From NCBI RefSeq assembly GCF_001685485.1, contig NZ_BDEL01000001.1, positions 4,003,501 to 4,067,500 on the forward strand: a stretch of 64,000 nucleotides of DNA, read 5' to 3'. Of this stretch, positions 16,820 to 25,901 are shown in pieces. This DNA comes from Formosa haliotis. Lineage in GTDB: Bacteria; Bacteroidota; Bacteroidia; Flavobacteriales; Flavobacteriaceae. Made by a program: the position numbers and the translations under genes. How positions within the stretch are numbered: position 1 is the stretch's first letter; each line of letters begins with the position of its first letter. The notes below the pieces were generated by a model. It worked only from the letters and a program-made list of their open reading frames with translations. It did no database searches and was not told the origin of the DNA.

Positions 16820-17179
16820 CTAGAGTGTTATATACGAATAAGCCCAATACATAAGAATAAATTGTAAAGGGATACGTAAAATTAATACCCATTTAGGAAT
16901 ACCTGCACCTGTTTTTTCGTTTTTCAGCATATAAAAATGAACGAGTAAAAAGACCAAGAGCATGGCTATGAGTCCGTAAATCGAAATTGTTTTTAAAGCG
17001 GGAATGCAAATGCAAATACCTAAAACAATTTCGAAAGCGCCACTCAATTTTACTAAGAACTTGGGGTTTGGTAAATAATCGGGTATAATACGTAGATAGG
17101 TTTTTGGTTTTATAAAATGTAAAATACCAGCAACGATATATAAAAAGGACATAACATATAAATGCCAAGGATATAACAT
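16820..17179 (-). CDS. DoxX family membrane protein
   Basis: A 119-residue, four-helix membrane protein of the DoxX/DoxX-like family: 'YIVAGILHFIKPKTYLRIIPDYLPNPKFLVKLSG' and 'EIVLGICICIPALK' are typical. Function in flavobacteria is unknown; some relatives associate with sulfur or redox metabolism. It is the first gene of a two-gene unit with the AlkB homologue, separated by 2 bp. Confidence 0.82.
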   Translation of the reverse strand: MLYPWHLYVMSFLYIVAGILHFIKPKTYLRIIPDYLPNPKFLVKLSGAFEIVLGICICIPALKTISIYGLIAMLLVFLLVHFYMLKNEKTGAGIPKWVLILRIPLQFILMYWAYSYITL

Positions 17180-17222
17180 AGAGAAAATTATTTTCTCTAA
17201 ATTAGCCTTTAATGTTGTTGCT

Positions 17223-17888
17223 ATGAAATTTAAAGTTGCCTTTTTCTTATTCCTTATTAGTTTTTGTGGGTTTTCGCAATTACCAAAGGGGTTTGTATAT
17301 ATAAATGATGTCTCGCCAAGTATTCAATTAGAGTTGCGCTATTGTACTGCTTATAATTTTGTGGGCGAGCCTATATATGGCTATCATAACGCCGTTGGTA
17401 TAGTAACCAAAGAAACTGCAGTTGCCCTAAAAGCGGTTCAGGAGGAGTTAAAAGCACAGAACCTATCGCTTAAAATTTACGATGCTTATCGACCGCAAGA
17501 AGCCGTAAACCATTTTATTGCTTGGGCTAAAAATGTAAATGATACTTTGATGAAACCTCAGTTTTATCCTGACATTAATAAAAGGTATTTGTTTAGAGAT
17601 GGTTATATCGCATCGCGTTCTCGACACAGTAGTGGGAGTACGGTAGATTTAACGATTGTACATGCAGATACTGGAGAAAATTTAGATATGGGTTCGCCTT
17701 TCGACTTTTTTGGAGAACCATCTTGGGGGTCTTTTGTAAAGTTAAGTAAGGACCAAAAAGCAAATAGAATGTTACTGCAACATGTTATGCAAAAACATGG
17801 CTTTAGAAGTTATAGTAAAGAATGGTGGCATTTTACCTTAAGAAATGAACCTTTTAAAAATCAATATTTTAATTTTCCTGTCGAATAA
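17223..17888 (+). CDS. D-alanyl-D-alanine dipeptidase, VanX/DdpX family
   Basis: A 221-residue zinc peptidase of the M15D family with a cleavable signal peptide (1-18). Active-site residues can be placed: R90 in 'YDAYRP', zinc ligands H135 and D142 in 'SRHSSGSTVD', catalytic base E200 and zinc ligand H203 in 'EWWH'. VanX-type enzymes hydrolyse D-Ala-D-Ala. A periplasmic location, with no vanH/vanA genes nearby, points to peptidoglycan turnover or nutrient use rather than vancomycin resistance. It is convergent with the DEAD-box gene, 8 bp apart. Confidence 0.9.
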   Translation: MKFKVAFFLFLISFCGFSQLPKGFVYINDVSPSIQLELRYCTAYNFVGEPIYGYHNAVGIVTKETAVALKAVQEELKAQNLSLKIYDAYRPQEAVNHFIAWAKNVNDTLMKPQFYPDINKRYLFRDGYIASRSRHSSGSTVDLTIVHADTGENLDMGSPFDFFGEPSWGSFVKLSKDQKANRMLLQHVMQKHGFRSYSKEWWHFTLRNEPFKNQYFNFPVE

Positions 17889-17896
17889 AATTTAGT

Positions 17897-19135
17897 TTAA
17901 TACCAACGTTTCTTGTTCTTTTTAGAACCTTCAGACTTTCGTCCTTTTTTGTGTTTACTTCCACCTTGTTTTTTATGAACTTCAGGTTTTGCTTTCGGAT
18001 CTAATGGATAGGGATGATTTTCCTCAACAGCAATTTCTTTTTGAATTAGTTGCTGAATAGATTTTATATATGTTTTCTCGTCTGCAGAACAAAACGAATA
18101 CGACATTCCTGTATTTCCAGCACGACCTGTACGGCCTATTCTGTGCACGTAGGTTTCAGGAATATTTGGAATATCGAAATTAATAACAGCATCTAAATCG
18201 TCTATATCTATTCCTCTAGCAGCAACATCGGTAGCAATTAAAATGTTAGCCCCATTATCTTTAAAATTGTTTAAAGCGGCTTGTCTATCGCTTTGTGTTT
18301 TATCGCCATGAAAACTCTCTACCTTAAATCCGTTTTTAATTAAAGTCTTTTCTAATTTATCGACACCAAATTTGGTACGTCTAAAAATTAGCATATTTCC
18401 TGTAATGGTGTTTCGTAACAAATGTAAACACAATTCGATTTTTTTAGGTTTCGGAACATAAAACAGTAATTGCGAAACACTTTTAGCAGCAGAAGATGTA
18501 GGTGAAACTTCTACACGTTCTGGCGATTTTAAAATGGTATTGGCAAGCTGCTCTACCTTAAAAGGCATGGTAGCCGAAAACAATAAAATTTGTTTCTCTC
18601 TAGAACACAGACGTTCAATTTTTTTAACATCGTCTATAAACCCCATGTCTAACATAAGGTCTGCCTCGTCTAGTACCAAGGTTTCTACAAAATCTAAGTT
18701 TACTACATCTTGTTTGTGTAAATCTAATAACCTTCCTGGGGTTGCAATTAAAATATCAACTCCTTTTTTTAAGACCTCTATTTGTGGCTCTATTGAAGCA
18801 CCACCAAACACAACCGTGCTTTTTAAATTGGTGTATTTACTATAGTTTTTAAAATTTTCTTCTATTTGAATGGCTAATTCTCGTGTCGGACTTATAACCA
18901 AAGCTTTTATCTTCTTACCCCGTTTAGGAGCGTCTTGATTATCGAATAATAATTGAAGTATAGGTAAAGCAAAGGCCGCTGTTTTTCCCGTTCCGGTTTG
19001 TGCAGAAGTAATAACATCTTTCCCTTCTAAAACAAAAGGAATAGTTTTTTCTTGAACCAAAGTTGGTTCGTTATAACCCGATTCTGCAATGGCACGTAAA
19101 AGCGGTCTGTTAAGTTGTAAATCTTTAAACGACAT
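17897..19135 (-). CDS. DEAD-box ATP-dependent RNA helicase
   Basis: A 412-residue RNA helicase with all core motifs: Q motif ('PTLVQEKTIP'), motif I AQTGTGKT, Ia 'PTRELA', DEAD (written VLDEADLM), SAT, 'DVAARGIDI' and HRIGRTGR. A basic Lys/Gly tail follows, typical of RhlE/CsdA-type enzymes that remodel structured RNA or assemble ribosomes. Start at ATG 19135 rather than 19162: a TATCTTTG promoter element sits at 19160-19167 on the same strand, so the longer start would lie inside or upstream of the promoter. The helicase lies downstream of the 184-bp repeat array on the same strand. Confidence 0.9.
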   Translation of the reverse strand: MSFKDLQLNRPLLRAIAESGYNEPTLVQEKTIPFVLEGKDVITSAQTGTGKTAAFALPILQLLFDNQDAPKRGKKIKALVISPTRELAIQIEENFKNYSKYTNLKSTVVFGGASIEPQIEVLKKGVDILIATPGRLLDLHKQDVVNLDFVETLVLDEADLMLDMGFIDDVKKIERLCSREKQILLFSATMPFKVEQLANTILKSPERVEVSPTSSAAKSVSQLLFYVPKPKKIELCLHLLRNTITGNMLIFRRTKFGVDKLEKTLIKNGFKVESFHGDKTQSDRQAALNNFKDNGANILIATDVAARGIDIDDLDAVINFDIPNIPETYVHRIGRTGRAGNTGMSYSFCSADEKTYIKSIQQLIQKEIAVEENHPYPLDPKAKPEVHKKQGGSKHKKGRKSEGSKKNKKRWY

Positions 19136-19159
19136 GATGTAATTGAATAAGAATTGATG

Positions 19160-19167
19160 CAAAGATA
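19160..19167 (-). promoter_or_regulatory. -7 promoter element of DEAD-box helicase gene
   Basis: On the minus strand this reads TATCTTTG, an exact TAnnTTTG. It is 25 bp upstream of the ATG at 19135 and decides that start against an in-frame ATG at 19162. Confidence 0.65.
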
Positions 19168-19283
19168 GTGTAAAAGCTATGAGAAATGGCTTCTTTGAGA
19201 GTTTACTAAATTTTGAACCCTGTTTTAAGTTAAAAACCGAAGAAGGAATTACTTAAATGATAGTATAAATTAATAAACTCTCT

Positions 19284-20206
19284 GTTTGATTGCAGTCAAG
19301 ATATCTTGTTGTCGTCATGCCGAACTTGTTTCGGTTTCGCATCAAATTTGTAATTTAAATAAAGTGATGAGACCCTGAAATAAATTCAGGGTGACGCGTA
19401 ATTTTAATATTGATATCGGGTATTTTGGTGAGTTTTTTAATGAAAAGCATGAAGGTATATTTCTGCAGGCTAGATGCTGTCATAATATCTTGTTTTCGTC
19501 ATGCCGAACTTGTTTCGGTATCGCATCAAATTTGTAATTTAAATAAAGGAATGAGACCCTGAAATAAATTCAGGGTGACGCGTAATTTTAATATTGATAT
19601 CGGGTATTTTGGTGAGTTTTTTAATGAAAAGCATGAAGGTATATTTCTGCAGGCTAGATGCTGTCATAATATCTTGTTTTCGTCATGCCGAACTTGTTTC
19701 GGTATCGCATCAAATTTGTAATTTAAATAAAGGAATGAGACCCTGAAATAAATTCAGGGTGACGTGCAACTTTAATAATGATTACGGATATTAAGGTGAG
19801 TTTTTTAATGAAAAGCTTGAACGTATGTTTTTGCAGGCTGAATGCTGTCAAAATATCTTGTTTTCGTCATGCCGAACTTGTTTCGGTATCTCATTCAATT
19901 TATAACTTAAATAAAGTGATGAGACCCTGAAATAAATTCAGAGTGACGCGTAATTTTAATAAAGATTTCGGGTATTACGGTGAGTTTTTTAATGAAAAGC
20001 TTGAACGTATGTTTTTGCAGGCTGAATGCTGTCAAAATATCTTGTTTTCATCATGCCGAACTTGTTTACGTATCTCATTCAATTTATAACTTAAATAAAG
20101 TGATGAGACCCTGAAATAAATTCAGGATGACGCGTAATTTTAATATTGGTTTCGGGTATTAAGGTGAATGTTTTAATGAAAAACTTGAACGTATTTTTCT
20201 GTAGAT
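19284..20206. repeat. 184-bp tandem repeat array, five units
   Basis: Five head-to-tail units with an exact 184-bp period; the CGTCA-like start of each unit is at 19313, 19497, 19681, 19865 and 20049. Each unit contains an 84-bp module: CGTCA, hairpin CCGAA-cttgt-TTCGG, an AT spacer, hairpin CCCTGAA-ataaa-TTCAGGG and TGACG. The remaining 100 bp includes a segment matching the last codons and stop of the FUSC gene, which itself ends inside the array at 20173. Units 1 and 2 are nearly identical; unit 3 is a mosaic of unit 2 (left half) and unit 4 (right half); unit 5 is the most diverged. No ORF, transposase or CRISPR architecture is present. Confidence 0.93.
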
Positions 20207-22422
20207 TTTTTTAAGTTTTCAGATAAACCTTTAAGCCAAGTTAGTTGGTTATAAATTAAATGCGCTTCTTGTAAATCGTTAAGTAAATTCTTGTCGATTT
20301 TAGTTTTGCCTTTTTCAATTTCTTTATTTCGTTTTCTCGATAACTTCTGGAAATTAAAAAGTAAATTATTTTCCGCCTCGGTAATTTCAGCTTCAATATT
20401 TAGAGGCTTAAATTCCTCATGGTTTAAAAGCGCTAAGGTATAATCTAAATTGTTTTTTATGTGATTGATAATAACATCAAAAGGTTTAGAAGCATCGGTG
20501 GTGTTATGGTGCTGAATAAAACTTCCTAATGATGCTATAGCCGACAAAAAGGTGTGGTTTAAGGTTACAATTTTATAAATTAAATCAAGTTCCCTCTGTT
20601 TCGATTTTGGGTCTTGAGTCATGCGCTGAAACGCGGCATTAAGGTTTCCTATGGCTAAGAAAGCTTCTTTTCTATGCACTTTATAATTCAGCTTATTGGT
20701 GTTTTTATCGTGATATAATTTTTGAGTCGCTAATAAATAGATGGTATTGTTTTTAATTACCGATTCGATAACTTCATTCAAGTTGCGATATTCCCAATTA
20801 GGCCATAAAAAATACGTTGCAGAGAGGGAAAGTAAGGCACCTATTAAGGTATCTATTACGCGATATTTTATAACAGACATGGCATTAGGATCCATTAAAG
20901 CGTAAACAAAAATAATGTAGGTGGTTATAAAAGCAGCACCCACTCTATAATTCTGTTGAATTAATGAAAAGGCTAATATTAAGGAAAAAATGGCTAAAAC
21001 GGCATAAACTACGGGATTTGTAGTAAGCATAATAATGGCTATGGCAAAGGCTGCACCAACCAAGGTTCCTATAATCCTGTTTTTGGTGCGTTCCTTGGTT
21101 AAACCATAATTAGGACGCATAATTACAATAATGGTTAGAATAATCCAGTAGGCATTTCTAATTTCAAAAAAGTGACCTAGAAAAAAAGCCAATAACACAG
21201 AAATTGTTAAACGTAAAGTATGTCTGAAAATAGGTGATTTAAAACTGATGTTTTCAAAGAAAATGGAAGGCGAATATTCTTGATAGGTAATAAATTGTGC
21301 CGCCTCTGTACTCTTTAATTTTAATTTTGAGGCATCTTTAACATTGGCCATTACACGTCGAATAGACCTTATTTCTTGTAGTAATTTTTCCTGATAATCG
21401 TACAAATTATGAAGCATCATTGCGCCTTCTCTTGCCTTAGGAAGTTGTACGTCGTCTACATAATGTTTAATCCCTTTAGAAGCTTTATTTAGGGCTTTAA
21501 GAAGTTTGTTTTTTGGAGGGATCTTATTCCCTTTTATAATCGATTCCGATAACATTAGCAAGTGGTTCCCCATAACTTTATTTAACGTTATAAAGGGTTT
21601 TAAATGCTGTTTTCGTTCGCTAAATATGTTACTAAGTTTTACATAATCTAAATTGTTGGCAATGGCCAATTCAAAAATATCGACCAAGGAAATAAAAATA
21701 AGCAAGCGTTTCTCATCGAAATGTGATCTACCAGAACGTTTACGCTCGGTGAGTAGCATTTCTCGAAGGGTTTCATGCTTTTCGCTGATTTGAGATTGTA
21801 ATTGAAATAATTCGTGCAGCAGCTTGTCTCTGTTCGTTTTTTTAGAGATTAGTTTTGCTCGAATTTTGAGGTAGTTCCCAGTGAGTTGTAAGGTTTCTGA
21901 AAGGACCTGATCTTCATCTTTTTTTGGAATCACCCAATGAAAAAATAAGGAAAACAATAAATACCAGAGTCCGCCACAACCTATTAAAACGGAATGAATA
22001 ATAATATCTGCGCCGGTTTCTTTTTGTACCCCTAGAGCAATAACCATGGCTAAAAGACCGGAAAAAGCGATTAAGGATCCGCGAAATCCATAAGCAGAAA
22101 AGAAGGAGATGAAAAACGTGATTACCGTAATAACAATGGCTAAAATGGTAAAGTACGGTTTCGCAAATAGCACGATACACGTGGTAATCATGGTAATTAC
22201 TATGCTTAAAAGAATACCGTTAATTTTACGCCTTAAACTTCCAGGAATATCACTCGGGGCATTTAAAAATACACCTATAGCTACGGAAGGGGCAAAGGCC
22301 CATAAATCGAGGTAATAAAAACTTATTAGAGGGATTAGAATGGAAACCGTGAGAATTAAACCGCGGTAAAAATTAGATCCTTTAAAGAATAATTCGATGG
22401 ATTTTAAATAGTCTTTTATCAT
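20173..22422 (-). CDS. FUSC/YccS-type inner-membrane protein
   Basis: A 749-residue protein with two groups of membrane helices (about residues 18-165 and 400-545), each followed by a helical cytoplasmic domain; this is the FUSC/YccS-YhfK/aromatic acid exporter architecture. Segments such as 'RNAYWIILTIIVIMRPNYGLTKERTKNRIIGTLVGAAFAI' are diagnostic. Likely an efflux or envelope-related transporter; substrate unknown. The promoter element at 22439-22446 lies 16 bp upstream of the start. The last codons (KYVQVFH) and stop lie inside the tandem array, and copies of this 3' end appear in the other units. Confidence 0.85.
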   Translation of the reverse strand: MIKDYLKSIELFFKGSNFYRGLILTVSILIPLISFYYLDLWAFAPSVAIGVFLNAPSDIPGSLRRKINGILLSIVITMITTCIVLFAKPYFTILAIVITVITFFISFFSAYGFRGSLIAFSGLLAMVIALGVQKETGADIIIHSVLIGCGGLWYLLFSLFFHWVIPKKDEDQVLSETLQLTGNYLKIRAKLISKKTNRDKLLHELFQLQSQISEKHETLREMLLTERKRSGRSHFDEKRLLIFISLVDIFELAIANNLDYVKLSNIFSERKQHLKPFITLNKVMGNHLLMLSESIIKGNKIPPKNKLLKALNKASKGIKHYVDDVQLPKAREGAMMLHNLYDYQEKLLQEIRSIRRVMANVKDASKLKLKSTEAAQFITYQEYSPSIFFENISFKSPIFRHTLRLTISVLLAFFLGHFFEIRNAYWIILTIIVIMRPNYGLTKERTKNRIIGTLVGAAFAIAIIMLTTNPVVYAVLAIFSLILAFSLIQQNYRVGAAFITTYIIFVYALMDPNAMSVIKYRVIDTLIGALLSLSATYFLWPNWEYRNLNEVIESVIKNNTIYLLATQKLYHDKNTNKLNYKVHRKEAFLAIGNLNAAFQRMTQDPKSKQRELDLIYKIVTLNHTFLSAIASLGSFIQHHNTTDASKPFDVIINHIKNNLDYTLALLNHEEFKPLNIEAEITEAENNLLFNFQKLSRKRNKEIEKGKTKIDKNLLNDLQEAHLIYNQLTWLKGLSENLKKSTEKYVQVFH

Positions 22423-22438
22423 GAGCTGTATTCATGGA

Positions 22439-22446
22439 CAAAGATA
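22439..22446 (-). promoter_or_regulatory. -7 promoter element of FUSC gene
   Basis: Minus-strand TATCTTTG, an exact TAnnTTTG, with the ATG of the FUSC gene at 22422 giving a short leader of about 10 nt. Confidence 0.6.
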
Positions 22447-22477
22447 CTCTAAAAGGTGCTATACCTTGAAATAATAA

Positions 22478-22873
22478 CTAATGTTTTACGTACTCAATTT
22501 TTCTGAAACGCAGGGCATTCCAATCTTGATTAAGTTCGAGTTGGCGAACAGGCTGCAGTCGATAATCCATTAATTCATCCCAAGCCTCGTCCTTGTATAA
22601 TTCTACAATATCTTCTTTAGACGTTTCATTTGGGTAAGCAATCCAGAGTATAGAATCGCCAGTGAGTTTTGGAAACAGCGTTAACATTTCGTTTATAAGC
22701 TGCTTTTTAGACGTAATAAATAACAACGCACAAGATACACTAGAGGTTTTTAGGAGCGAGCCTAATACGTTACAGTCTAAATTCCCGATAAGCTCATTAA
22801 AAGCTTCAGGTTCGTTTAACACAAGGATTTCATTGTGTTTGTCGAGTTTTAATTTTTGAATAAGCGTTTTCAT
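22478..22873 (-). CDS. conserved cytoplasmic protein, DUF3052-like
   Basis: A 131-residue soluble protein with an alternating alpha/beta pattern: 'LKLDKHNEILVLNEPEAFNELI' at the N-terminus, 'CALLFITSKKQLINEM' in the middle, 'DSILWIAYPNETSK' and 'NQDWNALRFRKIEYV' at the C-terminus. This pattern resembles proteins annotated DUF3052, but I hold the family name loosely. No catalytic motif is evident. It lies upstream of the FUSC gene on the same strand, but the FUSC gene has its own promoter between them. Confidence 0.65.
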   Translation of the reverse strand: MKTLIQKLKLDKHNEILVLNEPEAFNELIGNLDCNVLGSLLKTSSVSCALLFITSKKQLINEMLTLFPKLTGDSILWIAYPNETSKEDIVELYKDEAWDELMDYRLQPVRQLELNQDWNALRFRKIEYVKH

Positions 22874-22962
22874 AACCTTTAAACTACTGTTGACTTAAAG
22901 TTATGAAAAATTAAACGGATAGCCTAATCAATTAAGCATCTGTTTGAATGGTTTTAAAAGGC

Positions 22963-23331
22963 TTATCGTTTGTCGATATGTGGCGATTTATCTGGAACTA
23001 CTTCGGTAACAAAGTGCTTGCTATCTCCCCATATAAATAAGGTTTTATAGCGTTCTACATAAGTAAGCTTTACATACTGTCCTTGAAGCTCGTTAAGTTT
23101 TTCAATAACTTCCTGATCGTCGTCCATTACTGAAAATGAAAAAATTTGAGCGCCACTAATTCCTTGACTAATCTCACCTTCCCAAGTTTTAAAAATCATG
23201 CCTTTTTGGCTAATTTTAATTAATTCGCCTGCCCTTGTTCCGGTACTATATGGCACATAATAAATAAAGGCAAAATAGGCTGCTGTTAAAAGCGATAGAC
23301 CTAATAATACTAAAAGTATGGTTTTTTTCAT
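22963..23331 (-). CDS. conserved single-pass membrane protein, unknown
   Basis: A 122-residue protein with one N-terminal membrane segment (about residues 4-25) and a periplasmic beta domain: 'STGTRAGELIKISQKGMIFKTWEGEIS', 'FSFSVMDDDQEVIEKL', 'YVKLTYVERYKTLFIWGDSKHFV'. This is a widely conserved small protein in Bacteroidota and some Proteobacteria that, as I recall, often carries the misleading label '6-phosphogluconate dehydrogenase'; no dehydrogenase motif exists here. Function unknown. Confidence 0.72.
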   Translation of the reverse strand: MKKTILLVLLGLSLLTAAYFAFIYYVPYSTGTRAGELIKISQKGMIFKTWEGEISQGISGAQIFSFSVMDDDQEVIEKLNELQGQYVKLTYVERYKTLFIWGDSKHFVTEVVPDKSPHIDKR

Positions 23332-23448
23332 GGAGGTAAAATATGCTTATATGGAGACAAATTTAGTGAATTAATTTATCTTTTAGATTGTAAATTACAT
23401 GAAAAACAAACGGTGGTTTTCGGTTCGTTTATTATATTTATAGGGTAT

Positions 23449-23754
23449 ATGCTAAGGAGAAATATAAACGTTAAAACAGTAAGAATAGGCCAAGTATTTA
23501 CTATAGGGACACCTGTGGTATATGGATTTTCTGCCTTACATTTTCCGAAGTCCCACGCAATTATTAAAAGAGGTGGTGTTCCTAATTATTTAAGTTTGGT
23601 GGGCGTAAAAGTAAAAGTGTTGGAGGTTAATCGAACTCAAAACTGTACATGCGAAGTTGTTTTACAACGCTGCGACGGGACCAAATTTTTTAGGGTTTTA
23701 ACTAAAATTAAGGCAAACTTGAATGAAGCTATAGCAAAAAAAGAATTATATTAA
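23449..23754 (+). CDS. hypothetical protein
   Basis: A 101-residue protein of unknown function starting at ATG 23449; an in-frame start at 23413 would add a hydrophobic stretch. The sequence looks like a small beta-barrel ('TVRIGQVFTIGTPVVYG', 'YLSLVGVKVKVLEV', 'CTCEVVLQRCDGTKFFRVLTKI'), with an unusual CTC...C cysteine cluster near residues 63-73. Codon use is like that of its neighbours and it ends just before a good bidirectional terminator, which supports a real gene. I recognise no family. Confidence 0.5.
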   Translation: MLRRNINVKTVRIGQVFTIGTPVVYGFSALHFPKSHAIIKRGGVPNYLSLVGVKVKVLEVNRTQNCTCEVVLQRCDGTKFFRVLTKIKANLNEAIAKKELY

Positions 23755-23777
23755 AGTAAGATAATCTCTAAAATAAT

Positions 23778-23815
23778 AAGCCCTCACTAAAACAATTTAA
23801 TGAGGGCTTTTTTAT
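23778..23815. terminator. bidirectional terminator between hypothetical gene and htpG
   Basis: A 9-bp stem, 23778-23786 with 23801-23809, flanked by T-runs, lies between two convergent genes and can serve both. Confidence 0.8.
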
Positions 23816-23833
23816 GGAATTAAGTATTTTAAT

Positions 23834-25744
23834 TTACTTAATCATTTCGTAACTACGTTTTATAAATTTAGTAAGTTCTTCTCCTTTTAATAAACCTTGA
23901 GATAAACGTGCTAAATCTAAACTTTGTGTAATCAATCGTGTTTGCTCGTCTTTAGCTTCTGTATTTAAAATATCAGACACTAATGGAGCGTTGGTATTCA
24001 CTATAAGATTGTACATTTCTGGCATGCTACCAAACATTTGCATACCGCCGCCGCCAGTTTGTTGCATTTCTTTCATTCTACGCATAAATTCTGGTTGCGT
24101 AATAATAAATGGTGTCGCATCGCTATCTGAAGCTTCTAATTGTACCATGAATTTTTCTGAAGGAATAGCCGCCTTTAAAACCTCTTCTAAAGTTTTCTTC
24201 TCGTCATCACTTAATTTAGAAATTTGAGTGTCTTCTTTTTTAATTAGGTTGTTAATATGATCGGCATCAACTCTAGAGAATGTAATGTTTTCTTTAGATC
24301 CTTCTAGTTTTTGCATTAAATGCGATACTATAGGAGAGTCTAACAATAACACTTCGTAACCTTTAGCTTTGGCATCTTCTATATAACTGTGTTGCGTTTC
24401 TTTATCTGAAGCATATAAAATAACAAGCTTACCATCTTTATCGGTTTGTGCGTCTTTTATTTTTTCAGTTAACTCAGCATACGTATAATATTTACCATCT
24501 ACAGTAGGGTATAAAGCAAAGGCATCTGCTTTTTCGAAGAATTTTTCTTCAGAAAGCATACCGTATTCAATAACAATTTTAATGTCATTCCATTTTGCTT
24601 CAAAATCTTCGCGGTTTTCATTGAAAAGCGATTTTAATTTATCGGCTACTTTTCTAGTGATGTAAGAAGAGATTTTCTTAACAGCACCATCGGCTTGTAA
24701 ATAACTACGAGATACATTAAGTGGAATATCTGGAGAATCTATGACACCACGAAGCATAGTTAAAAATTCTGGAACTATACCCTCAACATTATCTGTTACA
24801 TAAACTTGGTTTTGGTATAGTTGAATTTTATCCTTCTGCATGTTCATATCGTTTGTCATCTTAGGGAAATATAAGATTCCAGTAAGATTAAACGGATAAT
24901 CTACATTTAAATGAATGTGGAATAAAGGCTCTTCGAATTGCATTGGATACAACTCGCGGTAAAAGTTTTGATAATCTTCAGTCTCTAATTCCGATGGTTG
25001 TTTTGTCCAAGCCGGATTAGGATTGTTTATAATATTATCAACAGTAATTTTACGTTGAGGTTCTTTGGTTTCTTTACCGTCTTTATCTGTAATTGTAGCA
25101 GGTTCATGAGAAGGATCGTCTATCTCCTTAGTTCCAAATTTAATTGGAATAGGCATGAACTTGTTGTATTTGTTTAATAAAGTACTAATACGAGATTCTT
25201 CTAAAAATTCTGTAGAGTCGTCTGCAATATGAAGAATAATTTCTGTTCCGCGCTCTGTTTTATCTGCAGACTCTAAAGTAAATTCAGGAGATCCGTCGCA
25301 AGTCCAATGTGCAGCTGGTTCGTCTTTATACGATTTCGTGATGATTTCAACCTTTTCTGCAACCATAAAGGCTGAGTAAAAACCAAGACCAAAATGACCA
25401 ATAATTCCTGAATCTTTAGCCGAATCCTTGTATTTGTCTAAAAACTCTTCAGCTCCAGAGAAAGCCACTTGGTTGATGTATTTTTCAACTTCCTCGGCAG
25501 TCATACCTATACCTTGATCGATGATATGAAGTTTTTTACCTTCTTTATCAATCTTTACTTCTAGCATTGGGTTACCGTACTCTACAGTCGCTTCACCAAT
25601 ACTTGTTAAATGTTTTAATTTTAACGTAGCGTCAGTTCCGTTACTAATTAATTCACGTAAAAATATTTCGTGATCGCTATATAGGAACTTTTTAATTAAT
25701 GGAAAGATATTTTCTACCGAAACATTAATACTTCCTTTTGTCAT
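23834..25744 (-). CDS. htpG: molecular chaperone HtpG (Hsp90)
   Basis: A 636-residue cytoplasmic Hsp90. The N-terminal GHKL ATPase domain shows 'REIFLRELISNGTDATLKLKHL'-type helix with the ATP-site Asn (normally ELISNASDA, here ELISNGTDA), 'DQGIGMTAEEV' and 'GHFGLGFYSAFMVA'. The middle domain holds 'LNVSRSYLQ', and the C-terminal dimerisation domain ends in 'KFIKRSYEMIK'. Length is normal. The NGTDA variation looks like a lineage feature, because the ATP-contacting Asn and Asp are kept. Convergent with the hypothetical gene; a strong terminator lies between. Confidence 0.95.
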   Translation of the reverse strand: MTKGSINVSVENIFPLIKKFLYSDHEIFLRELISNGTDATLKLKHLTSIGEATVEYGNPMLEVKIDKEGKKLHIIDQGIGMTAEEVEKYINQVAFSGAEEFLDKYKDSAKDSGIIGHFGLGFYSAFMVAEKVEIITKSYKDEPAAHWTCDGSPEFTLESADKTERGTEIILHIADDSTEFLEESRISTLLNKYNKFMPIPIKFGTKEIDDPSHEPATITDKDGKETKEPQRKITVDNIINNPNPAWTKQPSELETEDYQNFYRELYPMQFEEPLFHIHLNVDYPFNLTGILYFPKMTNDMNMQKDKIQLYQNQVYVTDNVEGIVPEFLTMLRGVIDSPDIPLNVSRSYLQADGAVKKISSYITRKVADKLKSLFNENREDFEAKWNDIKIVIEYGMLSEEKFFEKADAFALYPTVDGKYYTYAELTEKIKDAQTDKDGKLVILYASDKETQHSYIEDAKAKGYEVLLLDSPIVSHLMQKLEGSKENITFSRVDADHINNLIKKEDTQISKLSDDEKKTLEEVLKAAIPSEKFMVQLEASDSDATPFIITQPEFMRRMKEMQQTGGGGMQMFGSMPEMYNLIVNTNAPLVSDILNTEAKDEQTRLITQSLDLARLSQGLLKGEELTKFIKRSYEMIK

Positions 25745-25839
25745 AATATATATGTTTTTATTATTGATTTTAATCTGTGTAGTTAATAGTCAAAAAAATA
25801 CCAAGGATGAAAAAGTGACAAAGTGACACAGCTGTTATT

Positions 25840-25872
25840 AAAAAATGCCATTCAAGTTGAATGGCATTTTTT
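25840..25872 (-). terminator. terminator of S9 peptidase gene
   Basis: A long stem (about 13 bp, 25841-25853 with 25859-25871, five-base loop) with A and T tails lies 30 bp past the stop of the S9 peptidase gene and 96 bp before the htpG start. Confidence 0.8.
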
Positions 25873-25901
25873 AGTAATAATTTATTCGAAATATATTTTA
25901 G

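Noticed and set aside
16893..17168. Separate 91-residue gene in another frame of the DoxX gene
   Set aside because: The overlapping frame encodes an intact DoxX protein with clear helices; the other frame is low-complexity and basic.
17223..17888. Vancomycin-resistance gene
   Set aside because: VanX-like, but vanH and vanA partners are absent and the protein has a secretion signal; a peptidoglycan-turnover role is likelier.
19284..20206. CRISPR array
   Set aside because: The units are 184 bp and nearly identical along their whole length, with no short repeat and unique spacer pattern, and no cas genes are present.
22963..23331. 6-phosphogluconate dehydrogenase
   Set aside because: No dinucleotide-binding fold; a short membrane-anchored beta domain only.
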